Numbered from the stretch's first letter, positions 19,405 through 29,654 are shown. The stretch is DNA of 64,000 bases from Prorocentrum cordatum (GCA_963575745.1 CAUYUJ010019943.1:52501-116500); one strand, 5' to 3'. Numbers and translations: made by a program. Notes: generated by a model not told the origin, from the sequence alone.

Positions 19405-19905
19405 GTCGTCGTCGTCATCGGCGTCGTCGTCGTCGTCGTCGTCGTCGTCAGCGGCGTCGTCGTCGTCGTCGTCTTCGGCATCGTCGTCGTCGTCGTCGTC
19501 GGCGTCGTCGACTTCGTCGTCGGCCTCGCCGTCGGGACGAATTGTTTTTTTCGTTTATCGTTTTTTCCCTCGGCCTCGCTGTGCCTTGTCTGAAGGGATT
19601 CGGGGGGCCCTCGTCGCCACGGGTGGACGCAGCTCGGTAGTCTGGCAAGGATGGCGTCCAGGAGGAAGGTTTTTTGGGACCAGCTTCGAGCGGAATCTGT
19701 TTTTGGTGCGGCGTGCCGTCATCGCCGTCATCGCCGTCGTCGCTGTCATGGTCGCGGTCGTGGTCGTCGTGGTCGTCGTGGTCGTCGAGGTCGTCGTGGT
19801 CGTCGTGGTCGTCGTGGTCGTGGTCGTGGTCGTGGCGGTCGCCGTCGACGACGACCACGACCACGACCACGACGACGACGACGACGTCGTCGTCGTCGTC
19901 GTGAC
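19405..19905. repeat. (TCG)n/(GTC)n tracts with strand switches
   Basis: TCG triplets at 19405-19530 and GTC triplets at 19720-19850. At about 19851 the tract inverts: GGTCGTGGTCGTGG on the left is mirrored by CCACGACCACGACC on the right. At 19885/19886 it inverts again in a perfect GAC/GTC palindrome of 30 bp. Both points can form long hairpins. Confidence 0.88.
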
Positions 19906-20284
19906 CCGCGTGGGTGCTGCGGCAGGCGGTCCAGGGCGCCGTCGCGGGCGCCGCCGCCGCGTCCAGGGCGCTGTCGCAGGTGTCCACGGAGTGCGGCCAG
20001 AGGATCGAGGAGCTCCGGGCAGGTGTCCCATTCGATGCCGGCATCGTCTTTCGGTTTGATCAGATTTGTTTTGTTCGGCGATCCGATGTGGCTCAATGCC
20101 TGCGTGGCGCAGCTGTGCATCCTGGCGCAGTCGTTCGATTCGGCTCAAGATCCCGCCGACCCCTGGAACATGTCTGGCTTCTGATTCCGTATTGCTGTTT
20201 GCCGCTTCCCGTCGTGCTGCTTGCGTGCGTTGTCGGGTTGTCCTCTTTTGCCTCCGCGTCCGTTGCGCGGCTTTTCGGGTGCCT
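19906..20284. other. No gene recognised
   Basis: The plus-strand frame 19914-20312 reads through non-repeat sequence (including ECGQRIEELRAGVPFDAGIV), but I recognise no domain, and it runs into the next minisatellite. Confidence 0.3.
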
Positions 20285-20560
20285 CTCGGAGGCTTCGGGG
20301 GCGGCCTTGTGAGCGCCTTTTGAAGGCTCCTAGGGTGCCTCTTGGGGGCCTCTGGGGCTCATCTGTGGGGTCTTGAGGCCCTCTTCCATGGGCGGCGCTC
20401 CGGATCCTCTGCGAGCTCTCCCTCCTGGGCATCTCCTGGGCCCACGAGGGCCCTCTCGAGGGCCTCCTTGGCTGTCGTCTTGGGGGCCTCTCGGGCCGCC
20501 TTCGGGGCCTCCTGGAGCTGCCCCCCCGGGCCCTCTCTGGGGCCTCTCGGGGCCGTGATG
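20285..20560 (+). repeat. GGGGCCTCT minisatellite
   Basis: Diverged units near GGGGCCTCTCGGG, of the same kind as at 819-1025. Confidence 0.7.
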
Positions 20561-20682
20561 TGCGGGCCCCTGGGGAGGGGGGGGGGCGCGTCGCAGGCCG
20601 CCCTGGGCCTGCAGGCGGCCCGGATGGCCAGAGCGCGGCGACGTTCCGAGACCTGCGGAACAGCAATGGCTTTTTGCCTCCT

Positions 20683-20830
20683 CCTCCTCGTCCTCCTCCT
20701 CCTCCTCCTCCTCCTCCTCGTCCTCCTCTTTCCTCTCTCCTCCTTCTCCCCCTCCTCACTCCCCCTACATCTCCCCCCCTCGTCCTCCTCCTTCTCCCTG
20801 TGCTCCTCCTCCTCGTCCTCCCACTCCTCT
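20683..20830 (+). repeat. (CTC)n microsatellite
   Basis: CTC units with CGT and CCC variants. The stretch CCTCGTCCTCCTCTTTCCTC also resembles part of the 18.0-18.1 kb tract. Confidence 0.9.
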
Positions 20831-21116
20831 CTTCCCGGGGCCCCCTCGTGGGGTTCTCTCTTTTTGGGGTCCTCTCGAGGCGTCTTGCCGCCCTCGTGGG
20901 CCGCGTGGGGGCCGCCCTGGGTGCTCCTGGAGCACAGGTCGGGCGTGCCGGCGCAGTTCTCGAGCCGTCTCGGAAGGCGTCCAGGGCCTCTGGGAGGCCA
21001 CGGGTGGTGGACCTGGAGGCTCCGAGGGGCCCCGAGAGGTGCGCGGGGGAGTTCGTGGGGAGACCCCCTCCTGCAGACGAGCTCGTGGACCCTCAAGGAG
21101 GGGGGAAGGGTGTAGT

Positions 21117-21302
21117 GACGAACCAACAACACACACCCATACCCATAGGGGGGTCGGAGAGGGCTATGGGTGCGTGTTGTCGGATGGGGGTCCCCGCTCG
21201 AACGGGAGCCTCCCCAGGGGTCCGACAACCCGCACCCATACCCATAGCCAGTCCTTCTCCCTCCGACTTCCCCATGGGTATGGGTTTGTGTTGTTCGTTC
21301 AT
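21117..21302. mobile_element. Nested inverted-repeat element
   Basis: Outer arms of about 31 bp: ACGAACCAACAACACACACC... at 21118-21150 and the complement ...GGTTTGTGTTGTTCGTT at 21269-21299. Inside, a second inverted pair: TATGGGTGCGTGTTGTCGGA (21165-21184) and TCCGACAACCCGCACCCATA (21221-21240). Both pairs are built on the same ACAACNCNCACCCATA core, so the outer element seems to contain an inverted copy of its own end. Confidence 0.8.
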
Positions 21303-21845
21303 CATGTAGCGGGACAGCCAAATGTTTCATGTGCCTCCATCCCCAGCAAGCGGGGGTTGGCGGATTTCGACTCCGCGCCGATGCCGCTCCCGTCCGATGT
21401 CCGCTCCGAGCTCCGACCCGCTCTGGTCCCGCTTCCCGCGCCGATCCGCTCTCCGGACGCGGCCCCGACCCGATCCCGATGCGGCCTCGGACCCGACGCG
21501 CGCTCCGATCCGATCTGGCCTCCCGAATCCATGCCGGCCGATCGAGGGGCGGGCGCGGCATCGGCATGGGCGCTCGGAGGAGCCTGCGCGGGTCGGCGCG
21601 GGGGCGGCGCTGGGCTCCGCTGCCTCGCCGCTCGGCGCCCCTGCGCGCGCAGGGGGTGGGGTGCGGGGAGGGGCGCCCAGCGCCGGCCCGAGGAGTCGGC
21701 GCGGGAGGCCGCGCGTACCTCCCGAGGCTGATGCTCCTGCGGTTTTTTTTTGCCGCTCCTTGGCGTCGCGAGGCCTGCTGGCCATGGCCTCGATCAAGCC
21801 GCAGAGGCCCCGGACCATCCTCCCTCCTGTCTCCTCGCCCCTCCT
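21303..21845. other. No gene seen; degenerate CCGATCCG repeats
   Basis: GC-rich, with scattered GCTCCGATCCGAT-like words from 21370 to 21530, echoed at 26740-26870. No supported coding region. Confidence 0.35.
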
Positions 21846-22200
21846 CTCTCCCTATCTCTCCGTTTCATCTTTTTCTTCCGCCCTCCTCCTCCTCCTCCTA
21901 TTCCCTCTTCCTCCTCCTCCTCCTCCTCCTCATTCTCTCCTCTTCCTCTTCCTGCTCCTCCTGCTCCTCCTGCTGCTCCTCCTGCTGCTCCTCCTCCTCC
22001 TCCTCCTCCTCCTCCTCCTCCTCCTCCTCCCCTCCTCCTCCTCCTCCTCCTCCTCCTCCTCCTCCTCCTCCCCTTCCTCCCCCTACTTTCGACTTATTCT
22101 CTTCCTCCTCTCATCCCCCTCCTCTTCCTCCTGCTCCTCTTCGTCCTCCTCTCTTCTCTCTCCTCTCTTCTCTCTCCTTTCTTCTGTCTTCTTTTCTTTT
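21845..22200 (+). repeat. CTCC/CTT polypyrimidine tract
   Basis: Compound pyrimidine repeat with a CTG-containing block at about 21950-21990. Confidence 0.92.
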
Positions 22201-22320
22201 TTGCAAGTGCTGAATGTGAATACTACCCTCCTCTCTCCCCCAAAGTTGTCCGGGGTGTGGTCCCGCCCCCTCCGCATATTCCCCAAACATTGCTTACATG
22301 TGTTCAAGGACCTGGGCCTG

Positions 22321-22470
22321 GCTGTTGGTTCCGCCGCCTTGTGACCGCCGCCGCGGCCCGTCGCCGCTCGTCGCCTAGGCTTGGCTTGTCGGTTCCGCCG
22401 CTTTGTGGCCGCCGTCGCCGGCTCATCGCCACCCGTCGCCGCCCTTCGTCTTGGCCCGACTGTCGGCTTC
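22321..22470 (+). repeat. GCCGCCGTCGCCG tandem repeat, copy set 1
   Basis: About 1.7 copies of an ~85-bp unit beginning near GTCGGTTCCGCCGCCTTGTG and containing CGTCGCCGCCCTTCGTCTTG. The same unit occurs at 24625-24775. Confidence 0.75.
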
Positions 22471-22479
22471 GCTGGTCCG

Positions 22480-23297
22480 CCACCGACCCTGCGGAGGAGA
22501 TCCTCAGTAGGGCAGGCTGGGCCATCGTGCAGTACAGCGACGGAGGCCAGATGCTAGGAGCGGTTCACTGGCGTGGGGCCCGCTGCAGCTGGCGAGGGAC
22601 GGCGAGGACTACGCGTTCCAGTTTCTCTCGGGCTGCTTCCAAGCGCCGCTGGAGGTGTTCAGCGACTGCACGGGCTCGATCCGACAGGCGACGGGCATTG
22701 GCACGGCGCTGGCGAAGGCAACAGCGAGGAGGCACCCATGGAAGCGGTAGTGGAGCGAGCTCGGAGGCCATGACGAGGTGCTGGTGACGAAAGCCAAGGC
22801 GCACAGGTCGAAATCTGAGTGCGTGAGGGAGACTGAGAGGTGGACGCGGGAAAGTAGAGAGGAGGCGGACCGGTGCGCCAAGGAAGGGGCGAGTGCGTGG
22901 GCCAACTGGCCCGAGCGAGGACTGGCGGCTGAAGGTGTTCGCTCCCTGGCGAAGCAGACTGCAAGATGGATCGGTCACTCGTCGGTCTGGTGGCAGTCGC
23001 AGGCGCCAGACGCGGAGGGAATCCCGAGCGAGACGATGATCGAGCTGGACGAGTTACCATCGGACCTGAAGGAGGCCATCGGCGAGGCCAAGGAGGAGGA
23101 GGAGGAGGAGGAGGAGGAGGAGGAGGAGGAGAAGGAGGAGGAGGAGGAGGAGGAGGAGGAGGAGAGGAGGAGAGGGCAGGAGGAGGAGGATGATGAGAGG
23201 AGGAGGACAGGAGGAGGAGGAGGAGGAGGAGGAGGAGGAGGAGGAGGAGGAGAGGAGGGGGGGGAAGGGGAGAGGGAGGGGAGGGGGAGGGGGATGA

Positions 23298-23379
<82 letters not shown>

Positions 23380-23388
23380 CATGAAGAC

Positions 23389-23431
<43 letters not shown>

Positions 23432-23542
23432 GTGGTGGTGATGATGATGACGATGTTGATGATGATGCTGATACTGATGCTGCTGCTGCTGATGATGATG
23501 ATGCTGATGCTGATGATGATGAGGAGGAAGAGGAGGATAAGG

Positions 23543-23633
<91 letters not shown>

Positions 23634-23960
23634 GGAGGAGGAGGAGGAGGAGGAGGAGGAGGAGGAGGAACAACCATAGGGGATCAGGAGGAGGAGGAAG
23701 AGGAGGAGACGGAGGAGAAGAAGGAGGAGGAAGAGACTGAGGCCAGCCAAGAGAGGAGCAGGCAAACTGCAGGTGAGGAGCCTGAGGGAGGGGAGCTTGG
23801 GCCCATCACGCGCTGGATGGACCACCACGTTGGGCGAGTGCGTCAGCGAGCAGGGCGAGCGCGGGCTGGCCTGCAGGAGGTGTGGCGCGACGGGGGCCCA
23901 GGGCCGCTTGCGGGGCACGAAGAGATGAGGAGAGCGCAAGGGCTGCAAGAAACAGCCGGG
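22480..23960 (+). pseudogene. LINE remnant 3: RNase H and zinc tail
   Basis: The end of a LINE polyprotein split by microsatellites. RNase H is visible at 22490-22890: RAGWAIV, then after a frame change GPLQLARDGEDYAFQFLSG (22577-22630), the FSDCTGSIRQ aspartate motif, an in-frame TAG at 22748-22750, then VTKAKAHRSKSE and REEADRCAKEGA (open from 22778). The reading frame then enters GAG and GAT tracts at 23091-23740. Beyond them, at 23817-23952 in another frame, TLGECVSEQGERGLACRRCG is the same zinc tail found in LINE 1 (HTLGDCV). The stop codon, frame changes and repeat expansion mark it as dead. Confidence 0.75.
23091..23740 (+). repeat. (GAG)n and (GAT)n tracts inside LINE remnant 3
   Basis: GAG units (23091-23270), then GAT units with GGT and GCT variants (23293-23630), then GAG again. 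They lie between the RNase H and the zinc tail, so the expansion took place within former coding sequence. Confidence 0.92.
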
Positions 23961-23999
23961 GAGTCTGAGCAAGGGGCCCCGCCCGCTGCCATCGAATAG

Positions 24000-24600
24000 G
24001 GCCTGCAGTTGCGACCCCCTCGACGGGGCCAACGGGGACCTCTGGCAGGAGCTGGAGGAGGTCGCAGGGGGCCAGCTGGAGAGGCAGGGGGAGGAGCCCA
24101 ATGAGCTGGCGCGCTGAGGCGGCGACGCCCCAGGGCGAGGAGGGGCGGCGTATGGCAGCACGTTGTCGGAAAAGCCGCTCCCGGAGGTCGTGAAGGTCTG
24201 CGGAGTGGACGAGGGCCGCCTCCTCGCGCTCGGGGGGCGAGCGCGGGAGGTTGAGGCGGAGGCGGACAGAGAGGAGGCTGAAGGCCGCGCGGGAGAGGCG
24301 GCGACGACGGCGAGCTCAGGGCCTCGCTCTGGGAGGGGGGCGGGAGGCCGAGGCCGAGGCGCGGATGGGGCGCCGTGCCCCGGGCTGCCGAGCGAGGCGG
24401 GGCGGCCAGAGGAGGCAAGCGCGGGGGGCGCGCTGAGGAGGGGGCCTGCGCGGGGGCGCGCGGGCCCAACGAGGCGCGGTGAGGCGCCTGAGCAGCCTGC
24501 GAGGCAGGGGACCTTCAGAGGTGGAGGAGGTGGGCTGGGCGACGTGCGTGCACCGCCCGCGCGCCGCCGCCCGCCGCGGCGGGCGGGCTCTTAGCCTGCC
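24000..24600. other. GC-rich, no gene recognised
   Basis: Long open frames exist on both strands, but all are Arg/Ala/Gly-rich and without a recognised domain. Confidence 0.3.
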
Positions 24601-24624
24601 CGCGGCGACGTCGAAGCACGTCGA

Positions 24625-24775
24625 AGTATGACAGTCGGTTTCGCCGCCTTGTGGCTGCCATCGCCGCCTCGTCGCCGCCCGTCGCAGCCCCTCGTCTGGG
24701 CCTGTCTGTCAGTTCCGCCACGTTCTGGCCGCCGTCGCCGCCCCGTCGCCGCCCGTCGCCGTCCCCGCGTGTTTT
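24625..24775 (+). repeat. GCCGCCGTCGCCG tandem repeat, copy set 2
   Basis: Two ~83-bp units containing TTCCGCCACGTTCTGGCCGC and CGCCCGTCGC, matching 22321-22470 in the same orientation. Confidence 0.75.
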
Positions 24776-24826
24776 CGCCACGTAGGTTTTCTTTCCTCAG
24801 CGGAGAACAGACACCGCCAGCCTCCC

Positions 24827-25753
24827 GTGGCCGGGCATACCCGCCTCCTGGGATATTGCACAGTAGACACGCGTGTGCACCATCGTTCATTTTTGCAATT
24901 GAACTCAGACCAGCCCACGGGATACCCTTGTCGCTCTTTATCCCTGTCAAGTAATTCTATGCGCGCGCATTCGTTCAGCAATATGAAGAGTCCTTTGCCA
25001 AAGAAATGGCAAGTCCACGCGCGCGCACGGTGCCGCGGGTGCATGTCGAAACCCTCTCAAACCCGAGTTTCGTATGAATTGTCGCGTCGGCACTCCCGAA
25101 AACCGATGAAGAACCAATGGTTTGTTATTCAAGTTGTATTTCCCAAGCATCAGCGCGCGCTCTCTTGCGAGTTCTTTGGGCAACCAAGCGTCTTTCAAAA
25201 TTTTGTTCACATGAGACCACGCGGGTTTGTCGTGCGCGCGTGTCGAAATCGTTCGGACGCCCTTGCGCGATTGCGGGGGGGGGGGTCCTTGTCTTGTCGC
25301 ATGCAATGCCATGCTGCTGGCCACACGCGGGATTCGGCCGCGCGCGCATATCGATTTTTCCTCAACATATCATCAGTACTCATGGACATGATCATCTTCA
25401 TCGGGGTTGCCAGCATCGGCGCTGTCATTGACCTTGCCGTCGTCATCACCCGTGATCATCGAGCTTCGACCTTCCTCCACCTCCTCGTCCTCTGCTCCCT
25501 TCTATTGCTGGTCGTCGTCCTCCTCCTCATTCTCCTCCGCCTTCCCTCTGGCGGCTTAGCCAAAAAGCAGCAGCAACAGCAGCAACACCAGCAGCAGCAA
25601 GGCTACACCATGAGCGCGCGCGCGGCAGAAACGGCAGCAGAAACGGCTTGGCAACAGCAGAGCCAACAAGATCAACGGCAGGCAGCAGGAACAGCAGCGG
25701 AGGCACTAAACATAACCAAACTTGGGAGGTGCAGAGGCAGCAGGCAGCCATAG
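24827..25753 (+). CDS. Hypothetical protein, two possible membrane helices
   Basis: A 308-codon open frame in a stretch that is less GC-rich and mostly free of microsatellites, which sets it apart from the other long frames. I do not recognise the product. Residues about 186-240 (25384-25545) contain two hydrophobic segments, MDMIIFIGVASIGAVIDLAV and FLHLLVLCSLLLLVVVLLLI, separated by a short polar loop, which could be a membrane hairpin. After these comes a Gln-rich run (KKQQQQQQHQQQQ) and a polar C-terminus. The N-terminal half is Arg/Ser/His-rich and shows no domain. There is a run of nine G at about 25269-25279 within the frame. It could equally be an exon of a larger gene or chance. Confidence 0.25.
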   Translation: MAGHTRLLGYCTVDTRVHHRSFLQLNSDQPTGYPCRSLSLSSNSMRAHSFSNMKSPLPKKWQVHARARCRGCMSKPSQTRVSYELSRRHSRKPMKNQWFVIQVVFPKHQRALSCEFFGQPSVFQNFVHMRPRGFVVRACRNRSDALARLRGGGSLSCRMQCHAAGHTRDSAARAYRFFLNISSVLMDMIIFIGVASIGAVIDLAVVITRDHRASTFLHLLVLCSLLLLVVVLLLILLRLPSGGLAKKQQQQQQHQQQQGYTMSARAAETAAETAWQQQSQQDQRQAAGTAAEALNITKLGRCRGSRQP

Positions 25754-25973
25754 GCGGCACAACTGGCAGAGCCAATAGCAGCAGCACCGAAGCAGGCAGC
25801 AACGGACCGCGCGTGGCGGCGGACGGAGCCGGCGCGCTGCCAGCGGCGTCGGCGGGCAGAGATCGGCGTGGTGGTGGTGGTCCGCGCGGCCAGCGCGGGC
25901 AGGGAACGCGCGGCGGATGAAACGCACTGAGAGTCGTATGGTATATAGCACCATGGGCTGAGCTTTCTGGGTA

Positions 25974-26118
25974 GAATCAGGAGGGAGAAAAACACACGGA
26001 CACAATTCATCGCCGATTCCCCAGGAAGTATGGGAAAGCATGGGGAAACCCAGGACATACGGACAACCATGGGGAATCCCGTTCTTAGTGTCCACTTATT
26101 TGTGTGTGCCCCAGGGCC
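25974..26118 (+). mobile_element. Dispersed element Y, copy 1
   Basis: About 150 bp starting AGGAGGGAGAAAAACACACG and ending near TTATTTGTGTGTGCCCCAGG, with CCCAGGAAGTATGGGAAAGC inside. Copies at 30358-30505, 36424-36640 and 43791-43945. The ends are loosely inverted (AAACACACAGACACAAT against TTATTTGTGTGT). Confidence 0.7.
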
Positions 26119-26128
26119 CCTTCATCAC

Positions 26129-26288
26129 CACCCACCAAACCACCCCAACCCAACCCGAAGACTCAGATTTACCCTCGATTTCTAGTGGGGGGGGGGTCCG
26201 GGAACATCGAAAAAACACGTATGGAGCCCATACCCCCCCAACCCGAAATTCGGGTCTTCGGGTTGGGTTGGGGTGGTCTGGTAGGTAG
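26129..26288 (+). mobile_element. Inverted-repeat element X, copy 1
   Basis: Left arm CCACCAAACCACCCCAACCC...CCGAAG and right arm CTTCGGGTTGGGTTGGGGTGG...GG are inverted over about 35 bp. The interior carries a second small inverted piece, ACCCGAAATTCGGGT. It lies 10 bp after element Y. Copy 2 is at 29974-30348. Confidence 0.75.
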
Positions 26289-26509
26289 TCACTTCATAGA
26301 ATCATCGACAGCAGGCGCCTGTATGACCAGCAGGAGCAGGAGCCGCAGAAGGCGGGGCGCGCCCGCCCTGCGCGGCGAGGAGCTGAGCCGCCGTGTCGGC
26401 GCGCTGGCCCAGGCCGCCGGCCGCCCCCCCGCTCGGCCGCTCGGCGCGCCGCCCCTGCCGCCGCGCGGCGGCGCCCTCGCGGCCTGCCGGCGCCCCGCCA
26501 TCGCAGGGC

Positions 26510-26725
26510 CCTCCTCCCCCCTCCTCCTCCTCCTCCTCCTCCTCCTCCTCCTCTCCTCCCCCTCCTCCTCCCCCTCGTCCTCCTCCTCCTCCTCCTCCTC
26601 CTCCTCCTCCTCCTCCTCCTCCCCCTCCCCTTCCTCCTCCTCCTCCTCCTCCTCCTCCTCCTCCTCCTCCTCCTCCTCCTCCTCCTCCTCCTCCTCCTCC
26701 TCCTCCTCCTCCTCCCCCATCGCTC
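26510..26725 (+). repeat. (CTC)n microsatellite
   Basis: Over 200 bp of CTC with a few CCCCT interruptions. All overlapping frames are homopolymer-like. Confidence 0.95.
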
Positions 26726-26939
26726 GATGTCGATGTCGGCCGCCACGCGTCGGCTCGGATCGGACAGCCCAAGGATCCCATGCGGCCCGACGCCTGCGTG
26801 GGCGCTGCCGTGCCGCCCGGCGCAGCCGGTTCCGATCCGATTCGATGCGGAGTCCGTGCCGATTCGGCCCGCCTTGTCCGGCGCACATTTCGATGCGTCG
26901 GGAGCCTCGAGACGGGGGTCAGTGCAGACGGGGGTCAGC

Positions 26940-27115
26940 CAGAGCGCCGGATCTTGCAGGATCCTGCAGCGCCAGGGTCGCATTGACCCGGGTTTGGGTG
27001 CAGGATCCTGCAGGATCCTTCGCATTGACCCGGGTTTGGGTGCAGGATCTTGCAGGATTTTGCAGGCCTGATGGACCCGGGTCTGGATTGACCCGGGTCA
27101 GAAGATCCCCGAATG
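26940..27115 (+). repeat. ~50-bp tandem repeat with GCAGGATCCTGCAGGATC
   Basis: Units contain CGCATTGACCCGGGTTTGGG followed by TGCAGGATCCTGCAGGATCC. Two full units and a diverged third (TTGCAGGATTTTGCAGG, GACCCGGGTC). Single TGCAGGATC-type words recur at 32626-32645 and 32940-32965. Confidence 0.8.
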
Positions 27116-27615
27116 CGATCCGATCCGGTTTTCCCGATTCGGTGCTGACTGATCTTGCCTTGGCCTGGCTACCATAGTCGGCCTCGTTAGTTCGCTTCTC
27201 CGGGTATCGAGGGCTTTTTCTTTTGCGCGGGCCTCCACGGGCCAAGGCAGGTGCAACGTCAGGGGCGGAGTGGCTTAGGGGGGAAGCGTCGACCCCCCCT
27301 ATCGGGGGCCTAGTAACCCACCCAGGAATGCATCTTTTTGCTGTTGGGGGCCTATGGCCAGTCTATCAGCGATGTATCGCCGATTCAAGCTCGGAGCCCC
27401 CTCCCTCCCCCCCGAGCTGGTCTTCCGGCCCGTCGTTCCCCCTCACCTCTGGAGGCAGCCAGCGACCTCCGCAGACCTCTGGGGGCTCGGCGGTGCCCCA
27501 GGATTTTTGCTGTTTCGCTTTCGGTTGGCTTTCGCAGATTTTTCGTCGATGCACCGTCGATTCCAGGTCGTGTTTTTTTTCCTTGAGCCAATGGCCCCCC
27601 TTGCGCCTCCCCGCA
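27116..27615. other. No gene recognised
   Basis: Contains a (T)8 run and a shortened spliced-leader-like word at 27582-27596 that I do not accept as a leader. Short open frames only. Confidence 0.3.
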
Positions 27616-27945
27616 AGAGGATGAGGATGATGATGATGCTGCTGATGATGATGGTGAGGATGATGATGCTGATGATGCTTATGTTGCTGCTGCTGCTGCT
27701 GATGATGATGATGATACTGATGCGGATGATGATGATCATGATGGTGGTAGTGGTGATGATGGTGGTGGTGGTGATGATGATGATGGTAGTGGTGATGATG
27801 ATGGTGGTGATGATGATGGTGGTGGTGATGCTGATGATGATGCTACTGTTGCTGATGATGATGCTGATGATAATGATGCTGATGCTGCTGATGCTGCTGA
27901 TTATGATGCTGATGCTGATGCCGATGCTGATGACCGATGGCGGAG
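27616..27945 (+). repeat. (GAT)n microsatellite
   Basis: GATGAT units with GCT and GGT variants, about 330 bp. Confidence 0.93.
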
Positions 27946-28467
27946 GTGCGGAACTTTACCAAGGCGGCACCTCCACCCCTGACCCTTCGGCCAGTCTTCG
28001 GCCATGGACCCTGGCCCTGAGGTTGCTGCCCTGATGTCGCTGCACTCGTCCACGCGCGAGCGACGTACAGCAACAAGCTGGGGGGGGGACTGCGCGGACA
28101 CCGGTGCGCAAGCTGCCCGCGCAAAGGCCGCCACGCGCGGTGTGCCTCGCGGATGGTCCGTGCGAGACTCCGCACGAGGGCCACCGTGCCCTCGCGCGCA
28201 GGGGGCGTCTTCTTCTCCCTTCGTCGCTCGCGAGTGCATCCAAGGGGCCCCGAACTCACAGATGAGCGTTGGGGGAGCGCCACCCTCGCTGACGGCCCCG
28301 AGTCCATCCTCATCGCGCATGTCCGCCGCTCGCCGAAGGCGCTCCACCGTGCGGTACGGTGCGCGGATGAGGCGAGGTTGACTTGGTGCAGAGGCCGACG
28401 ACATCCTCGGCTTCCGCTGGCCTGCGTTGGAACGCGGTTGCTCGTGCACGTGGGACCGCGCAGGGCG
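27946..28467. other. GC-rich, no gene recognised
   Basis: Open frames exist on both strands here (for example 27843-28472 minus) but show no known domain. Confidence 0.3.
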
Positions 28468-28469
28468 TA

Positions 28470-28635
28470 CACCTTAGGCGATGCTTAAGAAAACTTAAGT
28501 TTTCGGCCAGAGTCTCGATTATTCTTAATGTTTCAATGTGAATCCTAACATTTTAATCGGCATGTTGGGTTTTTTATCCAAATTCTGAGACTCTGAGTTT
28601 CTTAACCCATGATTTCTTAAGCATTTCGCAGGGTG
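28470..28635 (+). mobile_element. 165-bp MITE family A, copy 1
   Basis: Starts CACCTTAGGCGATGCTTAAG and ends CTTAAGCATTTCGCAGGGTG, an imperfect ~23-bp terminal inverted repeat, flanked by TA on both sides (28468-28469 and 28636-28637). TA duplication and size suggest a non-autonomous Tc1/mariner-type element. The interior is AT-rich, unlike the surroundings. Confidence 0.88.
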
Positions 28636-28800
28636 TACATGTGCGTATGCCTCTTTTTCTCATTGGCCCCCCTCGGGGGGCCCCCTCCCAGCGCCTGCCT
28701 GTTCGTCGTTTCGCGCTGTTTTTTCTAGCCATCGCGGCCCGATCTATCTCATAAGCGCCCTCCTGTCTCGAGGGTCGAGCGGCTTCCCCCGGCACCTGTC

Positions 28801-29070
28801 CTATTTTTTCTCCAGAGTGCGGGCCGACGCCGAATAAACTCCCAACGCATATACACCTTAGGCGATGCTTAAGAAAACCTAAGTTTTCGGCCAGAGTCTC
28901 GATGATTCTTAACGTTTCAATGTAAATCCCAAGATTTTTAATAGAAATTTGGGTTCTTATTCAAGTTCTGAGACTTTGAATTTCTTAACCCATGATTTCT
29001 TAAGCATTTCGCAGGGTGTATTCTATTTTCTCCAGAATGCGGGCCGAAGCCGAATAAACTCCCAACGCAT
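28801..29070 (+). repeat. 50-bp direct repeats flanking MITE A copy 2
   Basis: CTCCAGAGTGCGGGCCGACG...ATAAACTCCCAACGCAT (28801-28850) recurs after the MITE as CTCCAGAATGCGGGCCGAAG... (29021-29070). The MITE sits exactly between the two copies, which are far longer than a TA duplication. Confidence 0.85.
28854..29018 (+). mobile_element. 165-bp MITE family A, copy 2
   Basis: Same ends as copy 1, TA at 28852-28853 and 29019-29020. Interior differs from copy 1 by scattered substitutions. Confidence 0.9.
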
Positions 29071-29487
29071 GTATCCGTCATGCTTCTGTGGTAGGTTCGT
29101 GTGGTATCGACGCGGTTGAGATCCCAGCGCGGGTGTTCGAGGTTGAACGCGGCCAGTGGCCCGGACTGGGCCGGGATCGAGCGACTGCCAGGAAGCGCCG
29201 GTCGTTCCAGGTGGAGCGGTTCACGCGGTCTGAAAAGCCAATGTCGAAGCCGACACGGCATGAAGCTGCCGCACCCTCATCATCCGGAACGACGGGCATT
29301 GCCGAGCGTGTCAGCGCCTCCCGTGCTCACTGCCATGCGGGCCTCGACACCGCAGCTGCCCCCGCCTCTCCTCACAGGCGGAGCAGCAGCGCCAGGCCGA
29401 CGCGCAGGCGGCGCCCCGCTCCGCGCGCCCGGCCGGCCCTTCCTCGGGTCCGCGAGCGTCAGGGGCAACGACAGGGGGCGATAGGCA
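29071..29487. other. No gene recognised
   Basis: GC-rich intervening sequence between MITE copies 2 and 3. A plus-strand frame 29088-29507 is open for 139 codons without a known domain. Confidence 0.3.
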
Positions 29488-29489
29488 TA

Positions 29490-29654
29490 CACCCTAGGCG
29501 ATGCTGAAGAAATCTTACGTTTTCGGCCAGAGTCTCGAATATTCTTAATGTTTTAATATAAATCCTAAGCTTTTCATAGACATTCTGGGTTTTTATTCAA
29601 ATTCTGAGACTATGAATTTCTTAACCCATGATTTCTTAAGCATTTCGCAGGGTG
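29490..29654 (+). mobile_element. 165-bp MITE family A, copy 3
   Basis: Starts CACCCTAGGCGATGCTGAAG, ends as copy 1, TA at 29488-29489 and 29655-29656. All three copies share orientation within 1.2 kb. Confidence 0.9.

Noticed and set aside
27582-27596. Shortened spliced-leader-like word CTTGAGCCAATGGCC (minus strand)
   Set aside because: Two bases of the core are missing and the last five bases do not match. Too short to distinguish from chance.
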